Source of the DNA: Flavobacterium gyeonganense
GTDB lineage: Bacteria; Bacteroidota; Bacteroidia; Flavobacteriales; Flavobacteriaceae
Length of the DNA: 64,000 bases
Reading direction: 5' to 3'
NCBI RefSeq assembly: GCF_029625295.1
Contig: NZ_CP121112.1
Coordinates: 868,001 to 932,000 of the forward strand
A program made the position numbers and the translations under genes. Positions 30,369-38,806 of the stretch are shown piece after piece (the first letter of the stretch is position 1; the number at the start of each line of letters is the position of its first letter). The notes beneath the pieces are model-generated. The model worked only from the letters and a program-made list of their open reading frames with translations. It made no database searches and was not told the origin of the DNA.

Positions 30369-32615
30369 ATGCTTGCCTTAAACGCCGCTGCTGAAACTAC
30401 ACACCACTTACAACCTTTAATAAGTGATCTGGGACTAATCCTGATGACTGCCGGAATTGCTGTACTTATTTTTAAAAAAATGAAACAGCCTCTTGTTTTG
30501 GGATACCTGATTGCAGGTTTTTTAGCCGGAAACCATTTTGATTTTTTCCCTTCGATAACCGATATGAAAAGTGTTGAAGTCTGGGCCGAAATCGGGGTGA
30601 TCTTTTTATTGTTTAGTTTAGGTCTCGAATTTAGTTTTAAGAAATTAATGAAAGTGGGCGGTACTTCTTCTATTACGGCCATAACGCAGATATTGTTTAT
30701 GACACTCATTGGTTATTGTGTCGGACAATGGATGGGTTGGGGAAAAATGGACAGTATTTTTCTTGGGGCTACGCTTTCAATTTCATCTACAACAATTATC
30801 ATCAGGGCATTTGATGAATTAGGTGTTAAAGGAAAAAAGTTCGTTGGAATTGTTTTCGGAGCCCTTATTGTTGAAGATATCGTTGCGATTTTAATGCTTG
30901 TTTTGTTATCCACCATCGCTGTAAGTAATGAAGTTTCAGGAGGTGCTTTGCTGCAATCTGTTTTAAAATTGATTTTCTTTTTAATCATTTGGTTTTTGGG
31001 CGGAATCTTCATTATTCCGACCATTCTCAAAAAGGCTAAACATCTTTTAACAGATGAAATGCTGCTTATCATTTCACTGGCCATGTGTTTAATGATGGTG
31101 ATTTTTGCTGCAAATGTTGGTTTTTCTCCTGCATTAGGTGCTTTTATAATGGGGTCTATTATTGCCGAAACTACTCAGGCAGAAAAAATTGAACATTTGA
31201 TTCAGCCTGTTAAAGACTTATTCGGAGCGGTTTTCTTTGTGTCTGTAGGAATGTTAATTAATCCTGCAACATTAGTTGACTTTGCACTTCCGGTATTGAT
31301 TATCACACTAGTGACTATTTTTGGAAAAGCATTGAGTTCTTCATTTGGGGCTTTATTATCCGGTCAGCCTTTGAAACAATCGGTCCAAACCGGAATGAGT
31401 CTGGCACAGATTGGTGAATTTTCTTTTATCATTGCGACACTTGGAATGACACTAAAAGTTACAAGCGATTTCCTGTACCCCATAATTGTAGCCGTTTCTG
31501 CCATTACAACCTTTACCACGCCTTTTTTAATTAAGTATTCAGAATCGTTCGCTCATGCTTTAGAACAAAAAATGCCGAAAAAATGGGTCAAAAACATCAA
31601 TCGTTACAGTGTAAATGCTCAGGCAATTAAATCGGTCAGTACCTGGCAAATTGTACTGCGCTCTTCGATAACACAAATTATCCTTCACACGATAATTATT
31701 ACCGCAATCATTTTATTGTCATCTAAATTTGTGGCACCTTCCGTAGCTGATACCAGATTTGGAAATACATTAGCAGCTTTACTGACTTTAGTTATAATTG
31801 CTCCGTTTTTATGGGCACTTTCGCTGCGCCGTGTCAAAGTGGACGAAGTTGAAAGATTATGGGAAGAACGTAAATATCGCGGGGCCCTCCTGATGCTAAT
31901 CTTAATCAGAATGAGTATTGGATTATTTTTTGTTGGATTTTTATTAAATATATTCTTTTCGCCAACAGTTGCTTTTGTTGCCTTGATTGTTGCAATTGCT
32001 GCTTACCAGATATTCCCTAAAAAATTAAACGAGCAATATCATAAAATTGAAAATCACTTTTTAAAGAACCTGAATGACCGTGAAAATAAAAAAATAGACA
32101 GAAGATATGCCAATTTAATGCCATGGGACGGACACATGTCTATTTTTGAAATTGGAAAAGAATCAAACCTGGCCGGAAAAACATTAGAAGAATTGCGTAT
32201 TAGAGAATCAATGGGAATTAATATTGCGTACATCAGACGTGGAGAAGTCACGATTCCGATTCCGACTAAAACCGAACGTTTATTTCCGGGCGATGAAATT
32301 TCAGTAATTGGTACCGATGCTCAAATTACCGAGTTTACTAATTATTTGAACCAAAATGAAATTGAAGCTCCTAAAAATGTACAAGAATCTGAAGTTGTGC
32401 TGCGCCAGCTGGAAGTTTCTAATGAAGACTTTACAGAAAAAAGCATTGGCCAGTTTAGAGGTAAAACCGGTGGAATGGTGGTTGGAATCGAAAGAAACGG
32501 AAACCGAATCCTTAACCCTGAATCTGGTTTGATTTTACAGCAAAACGATATTATATGGGTAGTTGGAGATAAGAAAAAAATGGCTGAGTTGTTGAAAAAG
32601 CCTCTTAGAAGCTGA
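30369..32615 (+). CDS. CPA2-family cation:proton antiporter with TrkA-C domains
   Basis: 748 aa. Residues 1-400 hold about 12 membrane segments of a KefB/KefC-type Na+/H+ exchanger domain (LGYLIAGFLAGNHFDFFP, SISSTTIIIRAFDELG, VEDIVAILMLV, ALGAFIMGSIIAETTQA, ISLAQIGEFSFII-type). Two to three further segments follow at about 430-560. Two cytosolic TrkA-C (RCK-C) regulatory domains lie near 580-660 and 675-748 (GKTLEELRIRESMGI and GGMVVGIERNGN). It should export K+ or Na+ in exchange for protons. The ATG is preceded directly by the structured RNA element. Confidence 0.92.
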   Translation: MLALNAAAETTHHLQPLISDLGLILMTAGIAVLIFKKMKQPLVLGYLIAGFLAGNHFDFFPSITDMKSVEVWAEIGVIFLLFSLGLEFSFKKLMKVGGTSSITAITQILFMTLIGYCVGQWMGWGKMDSIFLGATLSISSTTIIIRAFDELGVKGKKFVGIVFGALIVEDIVAILMLVLLSTIAVSNEVSGGALLQSVLKLIFFLIIWFLGGIFIIPTILKKAKHLLTDEMLLIISLAMCLMMVIFAANVGFSPALGAFIMGSIIAETTQAEKIEHLIQPVKDLFGAVFFVSVGMLINPATLVDFALPVLIITLVTIFGKALSSSFGALLSGQPLKQSVQTGMSLAQIGEFSFIIATLGMTLKVTSDFLYPIIVAVSAITTFTTPFLIKYSESFAHALEQKMPKKWVKNINRYSVNAQAIKSVSTWQIVLRSSITQIILHTIIITAIILLSSKFVAPSVADTRFGNTLAALLTLVIIAPFLWALSLRRVKVDEVERLWEERKYRGALLMLILIRMSIGLFFVGFLLNIFFSPTVAFVALIVAIAAYQIFPKKLNEQYHKIENHFLKNLNDRENKKIDRRYANLMPWDGHMSIFEIGKESNLAGKTLEELRIRESMGINIAYIRRGEVTIPIPTKTERLFPGDEISVIGTDAQITEFTNYLNQNEIEAPKNVQESEVVLRQLEVSNEDFTEKSIGQFRGKTGGMVVGIERNGNRILNPESGLILQQNDIIWVVGDKKKMAELLKKPLRS

Positions 32616-32621
32616 TATTAT

Positions 32622-32704
32622 AAGTTTCTAAGATTTTCTCCCTAAAATGTCCGATAAATAGTAAGATGCTAATTCTCCAGGATCATAAAAAATCTCAGAA
32701 ACTT
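32622..32704. repeat. Inverted repeat between convergent genes
   Basis: AAGTTTCTAAGATTTT (32622-32637) and AAAATCTCAGAAACTT (32689-32704) are 16-nt arms with one mismatch, separated by 51 nt. It may serve as a bidirectional terminator or be part of a dispersed intergenic repeat. Confidence 0.5.
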
Positions 32705-32734
32705 AGCACCTTATTATTGAAGCTTAAGAAAAGC

Positions 32735-33373
32735 TTATTTATTAGGCTGTGGCGTCAAACGCAAATACGGTTTGATTGGTGTATAGCCTTTTGGAAATTT
32801 TGCCGGAATATCACTATCCGGAATTGCTGGTGCGATTACCACATCCTGCCCGTCTTTCCAGTTTGCAGGCGTAGCTACGCTATAGTTTGCAGTTAACTGT
32901 AAGCTGTCTATAACACGAAGCAATTCGTCAAAATTTCTTCCTGTCGAAGCCGGATATGTTAAAGTCAGTTTGATTTTTTTATCAGGCCCAATTACAAAAA
33001 CAGAACGCACTGTAAATTTATCGCTTGCATTTGGGTGCAGCATATCATACAAATTTGCTACTTTTTTATCTTCGTCTGCAATGATTGGAAAATTAACTTC
33101 TGTATTTTGCGTTTCATTGATGTCTTTAATCCATTCTTTATGGGAATCCAAACCATCAACACTCAAAGCAATAACTTTAGTATTTCTTTTTGTAAATTCA
33201 GGAACGTAATTGGCTACAGTTCCTAATTCAGTGGTACAAACCGGCGTAAAATCAGCAGGGTGAGAAAATAAAACACCCCATGAATCACCTAACCATTCAT
33301 GAAAATTAATTGTTCCTTGTGTTGTTTCAGCCTGGAAATCGGGTGCTATATCGCCTAATCGTAATGTTGACAT
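32735..33373 (-). CDS. 1-Cys peroxiredoxin (Prx6 type)
   Basis: 212 aa. The peroxidatic cysteine is C46 in HPADFTPVCTTE, and no second cysteine is present, so it is a 1-Cys enzyme. The C-terminal dimer domain (FDELLRVIDSLQLT, then KWKDGQDVVIAP-type segment and FPKGYTPIKPYLR) is that of the Prx6 subfamily. It reduces hydrogen peroxide or lipid peroxides in the cytoplasm with an external thiol. It lies downstream of the auxin-efflux-type carrier, 110 bp apart, same strand. Confidence 0.94.
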   Translation of the reverse strand: MSTLRLGDIAPDFQAETTQGTINFHEWLGDSWGVLFSHPADFTPVCTTELGTVANYVPEFTKRNTKVIALSVDGLDSHKEWIKDINETQNTEVNFPIIADEDKKVANLYDMLHPNASDKFTVRSVFVIGPDKKIKLTLTYPASTGRNFDELLRVIDSLQLTANYSVATPANWKDGQDVVIAPAIPDSDIPAKFPKGYTPIKPYLRLTPQPNK

Positions 33374-33483
33374 AATTATATTTTTTTAGTTCCCTTAAAA
33401 TTAACTAAAAAATACATTCGGAAAACATTCAAAATTTAAAAAATTAGTTAAAATTCTATTTACTCTATATAATTAAATAGCAA

Positions 33484-34394
33484 TCATAAGAAAAGCAATA
33501 TAAAGTACCAAATAGCAAGAGTTAAGAACGAAATCGGAATCCCAAAACCCACCATCATACTGCTTAATTTTGGCTTCAAGCCATAAGTCGAAGCTAAAAT
33601 TGCGCCTGTAATCATGGGTGCCATAGCGGTTTCCATAATTGTAATTTTGATAGGCTCTGAATGCTGATTGAAAATAAAAACATATAGTACTAAAATGGCA
33701 AACGGAACCAGAATAAGCTTAAAAAAAGTCCAAGCCGTAAAAATTTCCAATGCTGGCTTTTTCGGTCAAAATTGAGTTGTAATCCGACAGATAATAAAGC
33801 AAGCGGTGTCACAAAACTTCCCACTTTTAATAATATGGATTGAATATTCGAATCTAAATCGTAGTCATAAACATTCATCAGGCAAGCAAGAACAAACATT
33901 ATGAACGGAGGGAATAAAAGTATTTTCCTTATGATGCTCCACGTATCCGGGCTTCCTTTAGAATAAAATGCTGCTACAAAAACACCGAATGTTGAAACAA
34001 CCACAAATGTTCCGGGCTGATCTACCAGAACAGCAGTTTCTAAACCTTTTTTGCCAAATAAAGCTTCAATTATAGGAAAACCTAAAAATGACGAATTGCT
34101 TAATCCCGCAGTTAGGATCAGACAGCCAATTAGTTTATTAGACCATTTTAATTTCTTTCCTAAAAAATGAAAAAATGCAAATGCAAGAATAAAAGTAATC
34201 CAGCCCGCTCCTATGGGAAACAACAATTCATTGCTCCATTTAATTTTCGGTATATGATATAAAGTGATGGCAGGAAGACATAAATAAATGACAATTTTAT
34301 TTAAAACCTTGTAAATATTAGACGGAAATCCTTTTACTCTTTGCAAAAGCAATCCTAAAAATAAAAAGAAGAATATTAAAATAAAGTTGTTCAT
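33484..34394 (-). pseudogene. Auxin-efflux-carrier (AEC) family transporter, split by an apparent -1 frameshift
   Basis: The N-terminal part (start 34394, MNNFILIFFFLFLGLLLQ) and the C-terminal part (FKLILVPFAILVLYVF to the stop at 33484) are in different frames. Adding one base to the seven-A run at 33721-33727 (plus strand) restores LGLFFKLILVPF and a 303-aa protein with about ten membrane segments, the normal AEC size. Typical landmarks are SNSSFLGFPIIEALFG near 98 and TPLALLSVGLQLNF near 200. AEC proteins export organic anions. The start at 34394 is chosen because a -7 box (34417-34410) lies inside the longer reading. It is divergent from the Crp-like regulator. Confidence 0.82.
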
Positions 34395-34409
34395 ATCAAA
34401 GCTTGAGCA

Positions 34410-34445
34410 CAAAAGTAGGGATTTATTAACTGTTGAGTTGAACAA
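34410..34445 (-). promoter_or_regulatory. Promoter of the AEC transporter
   Basis: TACTTTTG (34417-34410, minus strand) matches TAnnTTTG. A TTG at 34445-34443 is 25 nt further upstream, slightly long. The next gene on the other strand is a Crp-like regulator, whose product may act here. Confidence 0.5.
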
Positions 34446-34499
34446 ATTATAGTAGTTCTTTACGTTTTTTGTTACTTTTAATACATAATTCTAAAAGTA

Positions 34500-35066
34500 A
34501 TGCAACAAATAAGAGACAATTTCGAGCGAATGGCAAAACTCTCTGATGAAGACTGGAATACCTTTTCATCAAAACTCACTCGTCAGGAATTTTCAAAGAA
34601 AACCGCTATACTTAAAACCGGTCATGTTGAAAATTATCTTTCTTTTGTAGAAAAAGGAATCGTTAGATATTATGTACCCTCAGAAAGCAAAGACCTCACA
34701 TTTACTTTTGGATTTGATGGTGAATTTGTGAGTGGTTATGATTCATTCATTACCAGATTACCCGCAAACTACACCGTTGAAGCTCTTGCAGACACAATAC
34801 TTTGGCGCATCTCTTACATTGATCTTCAGGAGATTTATGCCGTGACCAAAATTGGTAATACAATTGGCAGATTAGCAAGCGAGGGATTATTTCTAAAAAA
34901 ATCAAAGAGGGAACTGTCGCTACTGAACGAGTCAGCAGAACAACGATATCGCAATTTATTCACAGAGCAGCCTCAGTTAATTCAAAAAATACCCCAAAAA
35001 TACCTTGCATCCTATATTGGTATTACTCCACAAGCTTTAAGCCGAATACGAAAACGCATTTATTAA
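34500..35066 (+). CDS. Crp/Fnr-family transcriptional regulator
   Basis: 188 aa. An N-terminal cyclic-nucleotide-binding-like barrel (KKTAILKTGHVENYLSFVEKGIVRYYV, FGFDGEFVSGYDSF) is followed by a long helix and a short C-terminal HTH (PQKYLASYIGITPQALSRIRK). This is the common short Bacteroidota Crp type, without the canonical cAMP phosphate-binding RxS. It is divergent from the AEC transporter and lies 60 bp ahead of a DoxX-like gene on the same strand, so both neighbours are candidate targets. The ligand is unknown. Confidence 0.9.
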   Translation: MQQIRDNFERMAKLSDEDWNTFSSKLTRQEFSKKTAILKTGHVENYLSFVEKGIVRYYVPSESKDLTFTFGFDGEFVSGYDSFITRLPANYTVEALADTILWRISYIDLQEIYAVTKIGNTIGRLASEGLFLKKSKRELSLLNESAEQRYRNLFTEQPQLIQKIPQKYLASYIGITPQALSRIRKRIY

Positions 35067-35126
35067 CCCAGGTTCATTGTTTTAGGTTTCATTAGTATGC
35101 AACTTTGTATAATAAATCAAAAAGAT

Positions 35127-35588
35127 ATGGAAACCTTAATTGTGCTCTTTGGAGCTTTTACGCTTACATTACTTATTATTTGGATAACAAGCAAACGTCT
35201 TGAACTTAGATTTTCAGGCAGAGTTGCTATGGCACTTATGCTTGTATTTACCGCTATAAGTCATTTTGTTTTTACCAAAGGAATGACAATGATGATTCCT
35301 TTTTTACCCTGGCCAAATGTGATTGTGATTTTTACAGGCGTTATAGAGTTAATCGCAGCAATTGGAATACTTCTTCCCACCACCAAAGTCTTAACTGGAA
35401 AACTGCTTATTTTATTTTACATTTTACTATTCCCTGCTAATATTTATGCAGCAATTCACAACATTAACTTACGAACTGCCGATTATACTGGCGATGGCGC
35501 ATCCTATTTATGGGTTAGAATACCTATGCAGCTTCTTTTTATTTCCTGGGTATATTTTTCGACTATAAAAAATCAAAAATCAAAATAG
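35127..35588 (+). CDS. DoxX-like four-helix membrane protein
   Basis: 153 aa from METLIVLFGAFTLTLL. Four membrane segments are visible near 1-22, 40-58, 68-90 and 95-150. The segment PFLPWPNVIVIFTGVIELIAAIGILLP is characteristic of DoxX/DoxD-like proteins (residues FTGVIEL). The start at 35127 is preferred over a frame beginning at 35097, which adds a poorly conserved leader. No function is established. It is likely in an operon with the Crp-like gene. Confidence 0.78.
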   Translation: METLIVLFGAFTLTLLIIWITSKRLELRFSGRVAMALMLVFTAISHFVFTKGMTMMIPFLPWPNVIVIFTGVIELIAAIGILLPTTKVLTGKLLILFYILLFPANIYAAIHNINLRTADYTGDGASYLWVRIPMQLLFISWVYFSTIKNQKSK

Positions 35589-35694
35589 TCAACCAGGAGA
35601 ATGCACATCATTGATTTTAATGAGGTACATTTTCTTTTACTTTCACTTTTATAGTTTTTACTGTTGTAAATTAATTTTTAGTTAAAATTAGTTT

Positions 35695-35737
35695 TTGTTC
35701 TAAAAAATGACTTAAATTTGTAACATAATTTATTACA
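35695..35737 (+). promoter_or_regulatory. Promoter and putative Rrf2 operator of the regulator gene
   Basis: TAAATTTG (35713-35720) is a perfect -7 box; a TTG at 35695-35697 gives a short 15-nt spacer. Overlapping it, TGTAA (35719-35723) and TTACA (35733-35737) form an inverted repeat with a 9-nt centre: TGTAACATAATTTATTACA. It ends 2 nt before the ATG. The same pattern precedes the neighbouring oxidoreductase gene. Confidence 0.65.
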
Positions 35738-35739
35738 GT

Positions 35740-36147
35740 ATGATTTCAGGCAAATTTGCTATATCAGTTCACATCTTAACTTTGCTCACTAAATTCCCGA
35801 ATGATTATTTGTCATCGGAGTTTATTGCAGGAAGTATGAACTTGAATCCTGTTTTAGTCAGAAAAGAAATAGCAAACCTAAAAGCGCATCATATTGTAGA
35901 AAGCAAGGAAGGAAAAAACGGAGGGACTAAATTATCAAAAGCAGCTTCGAATATTAGTTTAAAAGAAATATTTGAAATGACTTTTGAGAATATTGGTTTA
36001 GGTTATGCCAAAAACCAGCCCAATCCGGATTGTCCTGTTGGAAAAAAAATCAATCAAAACCTTGATGTTTTGTACACTGAAATGAATCAAAAAGTCTGTG
36101 AACAATTGGAAGACATTTCATTGGAAGAATTTTCGGCTCAATTTTAA
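35740..36147 (+). CDS. Rrf2-family transcriptional regulator (YwnA-like)
   Basis: 135 aa. The winged helix covers about 1-75 (MISGKFAISVHILTLLTKFP, NPVLVRKEIANLKAHHIVES, KEGKNGGTKLSK), and a dimer helix follows. One cysteine lies in NPDCPVGKK near 89 and another at KVCEQLED. There is no iron-sulfur C-x(5)-CxxC-type cluster as in IscR, so a thiol-based redox sensor is more likely. In Bacillus subtilis the homologue YwnA is next to the oxidoreductase YwnB, and here too an NAD(P)-binding oxidoreductase follows by 57 bp. Confidence 0.9.
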   Translation: MISGKFAISVHILTLLTKFPNDYLSSEFIAGSMNLNPVLVRKEIANLKAHHIVESKEGKNGGTKLSKAASNISLKEIFEMTFENIGLGYAKNQPNPDCPVGKKINQNLDVLYTEMNQKVCEQLEDISLEEFSAQF

Positions 36148-36167
36148 AACATTTTTTTAAATAAAAC

Positions 36168-36186
36168 TGTAACTTTTTTTATTACT
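36168..36186 (+). promoter_or_regulatory. Second putative Rrf2 operator
   Basis: TGTAAC-TTTTTTT-ATTACT at 36168-36186 repeats the pattern and spacing of the site at 35719-35737, and lies 18 nt before the oxidoreductase ATG. Confidence 0.6.
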
Positions 36187-36204
36187 AAATAAATTTATAT
36201 ATCT

Positions 36205-36846
36205 ATGAAAATTGCACTTATTGGAGCTACTGGCTTCGTTGGAACAGCTATCTTAAATGAATTAGCAGACAGAAAGCATGAAATTACTGCTATCGCAAGA
36301 ACACCAAAAGACACTAAAAATGCAACCTGGATCGCTGCAGATGTTTATGATGCAGATGCATTGTCTGAAATTTTAAAAGGACATGACGCCGTTATTAATG
36401 CATTTAATCCGGGTTGGGCAAATCCGAATATTTATGAAGATTCAATTAAAGGTTCAAAAGCAATTCAGGATGCGGTTAAAAAATCTGGCGTAAAACGATT
36501 TATTACAATTGGAGGTGCTGGAAGTTTATATGTTGCTCCAGGGGTACAGCTTATTGATACTCCTGATTTTCCTAAAGAAATTTATGATGGTGCCAATGCT
36601 GCCAGACATTATTTAGAAACGATTAAAGAAGAAAAAGAATTAGACTGGGCCTTTTTTAGCCCTGCAATTGAAATGCATGCAGGAACTAAAACAGGAAGAA
36701 CAGGAAAATACCGTTTAGGTCTGGAAAACCCTGTTTTTAATGATGAACAAAGAAGTATTTTATCTGTAGAAGATTTAGCGGTTGTAATTGCTGATGAGAT
36801 CGAAACTCCAAAACACCATCAGGTTCGATTTACTGCAGCATATTAA
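36205..36846 (+). CDS. NAD(P)-dependent oxidoreductase, NmrA/YwnB-like
   Basis: 213 aa. The N-terminal Rossmann motif is KIALIGATGFVGTAILNEL (GATGxxG). Further conserved parts are DAVINAFNPGW, GVKRFITIGGAGSLYVAPG and DWAFFSPAIEMHAG. It is an atypical short-chain dehydrogenase with no YxxxK catalytic pair visible. It follows the Rrf2 regulator with a copy of its likely operator ahead, so it is probably induced when that regulator is inactivated, perhaps by electrophiles or oxidants. The substrate is unknown. Confidence 0.9.
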   Translation: MKIALIGATGFVGTAILNELADRKHEITAIARTPKDTKNATWIAADVYDADALSEILKGHDAVINAFNPGWANPNIYEDSIKGSKAIQDAVKKSGVKRFITIGGAGSLYVAPGVQLIDTPDFPKEIYDGANAARHYLETIKEEKELDWAFFSPAIEMHAGTKTGRTGKYRLGLENPVFNDEQRSILSVEDLAVVIADEIETPKHHQVRFTAAY

Positions 36847-36908
36847 TCAAATACAGATTCCAAAAATTAGCACGAATTAAAGTGAGGTAATAATTCGTGT
36901 TTTAACAA

Positions 36909-36950
36909 AAAACAGTTTCTAATGCAATTTTCTGCTTTTGAAACTGTTTT
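36909..36950 (+). terminator. Terminator after the oxidoreductase
   Basis: Arms AAAACAGTTTC (36909-36919) and GAAACTGTTTT (36940-36950), 11 bp, with a 20-nt loop, followed by TGTTTTC. It overlaps a TTG at 36938, which therefore cannot be the start of meaB. Confidence 0.6.
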
Positions 36951-36985
36951 TGTTTTCAGTACTTTTACAATACAAAAAAAATATT

Positions 36986-38077
36986 TTGTCAAGTTCAAAT
37001 AAGCAGGCCGGCAGTTTAAACGAAAAAGCTGGAATTTCATCTCACGAAATCACCAATGCATCGGCTATCATTCAAATCAGGAACAAACGCAGGCAGCAGC
37101 CATCTGCTGAAGAACTCATTTCAGGAATCCTTTCCGGTAACCGCACCGTTTTAAGTCGTGCCATTACTTTAATAGAAAGTACAAATCCTGAGCATACTGA
37201 AAAAGCAAATGAAGTTATTAAAGGATGTTTACCTAATGCTAATAAATCGATTAGAATAGGAATTACTGGTGTTCCCGGTGTCGGAAAAAGCACTTTCATT
37301 GAAGCTTTTGGAACTTTTTTGACTGAATTAGGAAAAAAAGTTGCCGTATTAGCCGTTGATCCAAGCAGTACTATTTCTCACGGCAGTATTTTAGGAGATA
37401 AAACCCGAATGGAAAATTTAGTAAAAAACGAAAATGCTTTTATCCGTCCGAGTGCTTCCGGAGAAAATTTAGGTGGTGTTGCCCGCAAAACAAGAGAAAC
37501 CATTATTTTATGTGAAGCAGCAGGTTTTGACACCATAATTATTGAAACTGTGGGAGTTGGCCAAAGTGAGACTGCCGTTCACAGCATGGTAGATTTTTTC
37601 TTATTATTGAAAATTTCAGGTGCTGGTGATGAACTTCAAGGGATTAAACGAGGCATAATGGAAATGGCAGATGCCATCGTTATCAATAAAGCAGACGGCG
37701 ATAACATCTACAAAGCCAATCAGGCAAAAGCTGAATTTAATCGTGCACTACATTTATTTCCTCCAAAAAAATCAAACTGGCTGCCTAAAGCAACCACTTG
37801 CAGTGCTATTACAAAAGAAGGAATTTCGGATGTCTGGAACAGCATTCTGGATTATTTTGAAATGACTAAAGAAACCGGATTTTTTCAGCAAAAAAGAAAT
37901 GAACAAAACCAATTCTGGATGATAGAAACCATTAACGAACAGTTGAAACAAAATTTTTACAATCAGCCTGAAATTATTTCATTATTGGAACAAAATAAAA
38001 AAGCGGTGCAAAATAATGAAATATCACCTTTTGCAGCCGCTCAGCTTTTATTGAATAAATATAAAAAAAGCTTATAA
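36986..38077 (+). CDS. meaB: MeaB/ArgK-type GTPase chaperone of methylmalonyl-CoA mutase
   Basis: 363 aa if started at the TTG at 36986 (MSSSNKQAGSLNEKAG). The earlier TTG at 36938 lies inside a terminator hairpin. The G domain has Walker A GVPGVGKSTF near 94, the switch DPSSTISHGSILGDKTRM, IIETVGVGQSE and VINKADGDN. MeaB loads and protects adenosylcobalamin in methylmalonyl-CoA mutase. The mutase is not in this window; a cobalamin adenosyltransferase is (16.2 kb). A start codon other than ATG is unusual, so the start is the uncertain part. Confidence 0.92.
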   Translation: MSSSNKQAGSLNEKAGISSHEITNASAIIQIRNKRRQQPSAEELISGILSGNRTVLSRAITLIESTNPEHTEKANEVIKGCLPNANKSIRIGITGVPGVGKSTFIEAFGTFLTELGKKVAVLAVDPSSTISHGSILGDKTRMENLVKNENAFIRPSASGENLGGVARKTRETIILCEAAGFDTIIIETVGVGQSETAVHSMVDFFLLLKISGAGDELQGIKRGIMEMADAIVINKADGDNIYKANQAKAEFNRALHLFPPKKSNWLPKATTCSAITKEGISDVWNSILDYFEMTKETGFFQQKRNEQNQFWMIETINEQLKQNFYNQPEIISLLEQNKKAVQNNEISPFAAAQLLLNKYKKSL

Positions 38078-38093
38078 ATTGCTTTTTAATTCA

Positions 38094-38633
38094 TTATTTC
38101 ACATTAATCGAAATGGTATAAGCTTCTTCACTTTCTTGAATAGGGTATTTACCAGGAACTAAAATGTCTGAATTAAATTTTAAGGATTTCACTAATTCCG
38201 GTTGTATAATCTGCCCTTCAGGTATTAGATAAACTCTTCCATTTCGTAATAGCACTTTTTTATGTTCTTCAGTCAAAGCACTTTTTTGAATTTCCATCAC
38301 AAAATTTCCTTTTTCATTTGTAACACTTACTGGTGTTCCGTCAGGGTCTGGTTTCGCAAAGCCATAAGTTATCCATCTGTATTCCACCGAATAACAAAAT
38401 CCGTCTGGCTGGCTGCAGTCAATATTATGTGCTCCCCAATTTTCCACAATAAACCCTTCGTAGTGAGGTAAATATCTTTTAGTATTTGACTGATTTTGCT
38501 GCTCTGTGTTTGACAATTCAGGTTTTTGATCTTCAACAGATTCGTTGTTACAGCTCATAAAAAAAGTGGCAGAGAGAAAAACTAACAGCACTTTTAATAC
38601 CTCAACTTTTCTTTTTTGTTGTAAAGTTTTCAT
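38094..38633 (-). CDS. Hypothetical lipoprotein
   Basis: 179 aa with a lipoprotein signal (lipobox FMSC near residue 28). The mature region is soluble and shows NIDCSQPDGFCYSVEYRW, with two cysteines that could form a disulfide. I do not recognise a family. It converges on meaB, with 16 bp between the stop codons, and lies on the same strand as the sulfatase gene upstream. No function is proposed. Confidence 0.75.
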   Translation of the reverse strand: MKTLQQKRKVEVLKVLLVFLSATFFMSCNNESVEDQKPELSNTEQQNQSNTKRYLPHYEGFIVENWGAHNIDCSQPDGFCYSVEYRWITYGFAKPDPDGTPVSVTNEKGNFVMEIQKSALTEEHKKVLLRNGRVYLIPEGQIIQPELVKSLKFNSDILVPGKYPIQESEEAYTISINVK

Positions 38634-38748
38634 AATAAATAATTTAATTGCCCTACTCTATCGTTGGCTTTTCGGGTTACGCCTTTTAATTTAGTATATA
38701 TCAATTAAATTATTTTTTGTTACCCTTTTCGTTTGAATTTTAATACAA

Positions 38749-38790
38749 AAAAAAGCTGTTAAGTATGAAATTACACCTAACAGTTTTTTT
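38749..38790 (-). terminator. Terminator after the LTA-synthase-like gene
   Basis: Arms AAAAAAGCTGTTA and TAACAGTTTTTTT with a 16-nt loop. On the minus strand the U-run follows the hairpin just after the stop at 38807. Confidence 0.7.
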
Positions 38791-38806
38791 ATAAATAAAT
38801 TGAAAT

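Noticed and set aside
34394..34445. TTG at 34445 as the AEC start
   Set aside because: It serves as a promoter element upstream of a -7 box at 34417-34410; the ATG at 34394 gives the normal family N-terminus.
36938..36986. TTG at 36938 as the meaB start
   Set aside because: It lies inside a terminator hairpin arm (36940-36950), so the start must be further downstream.
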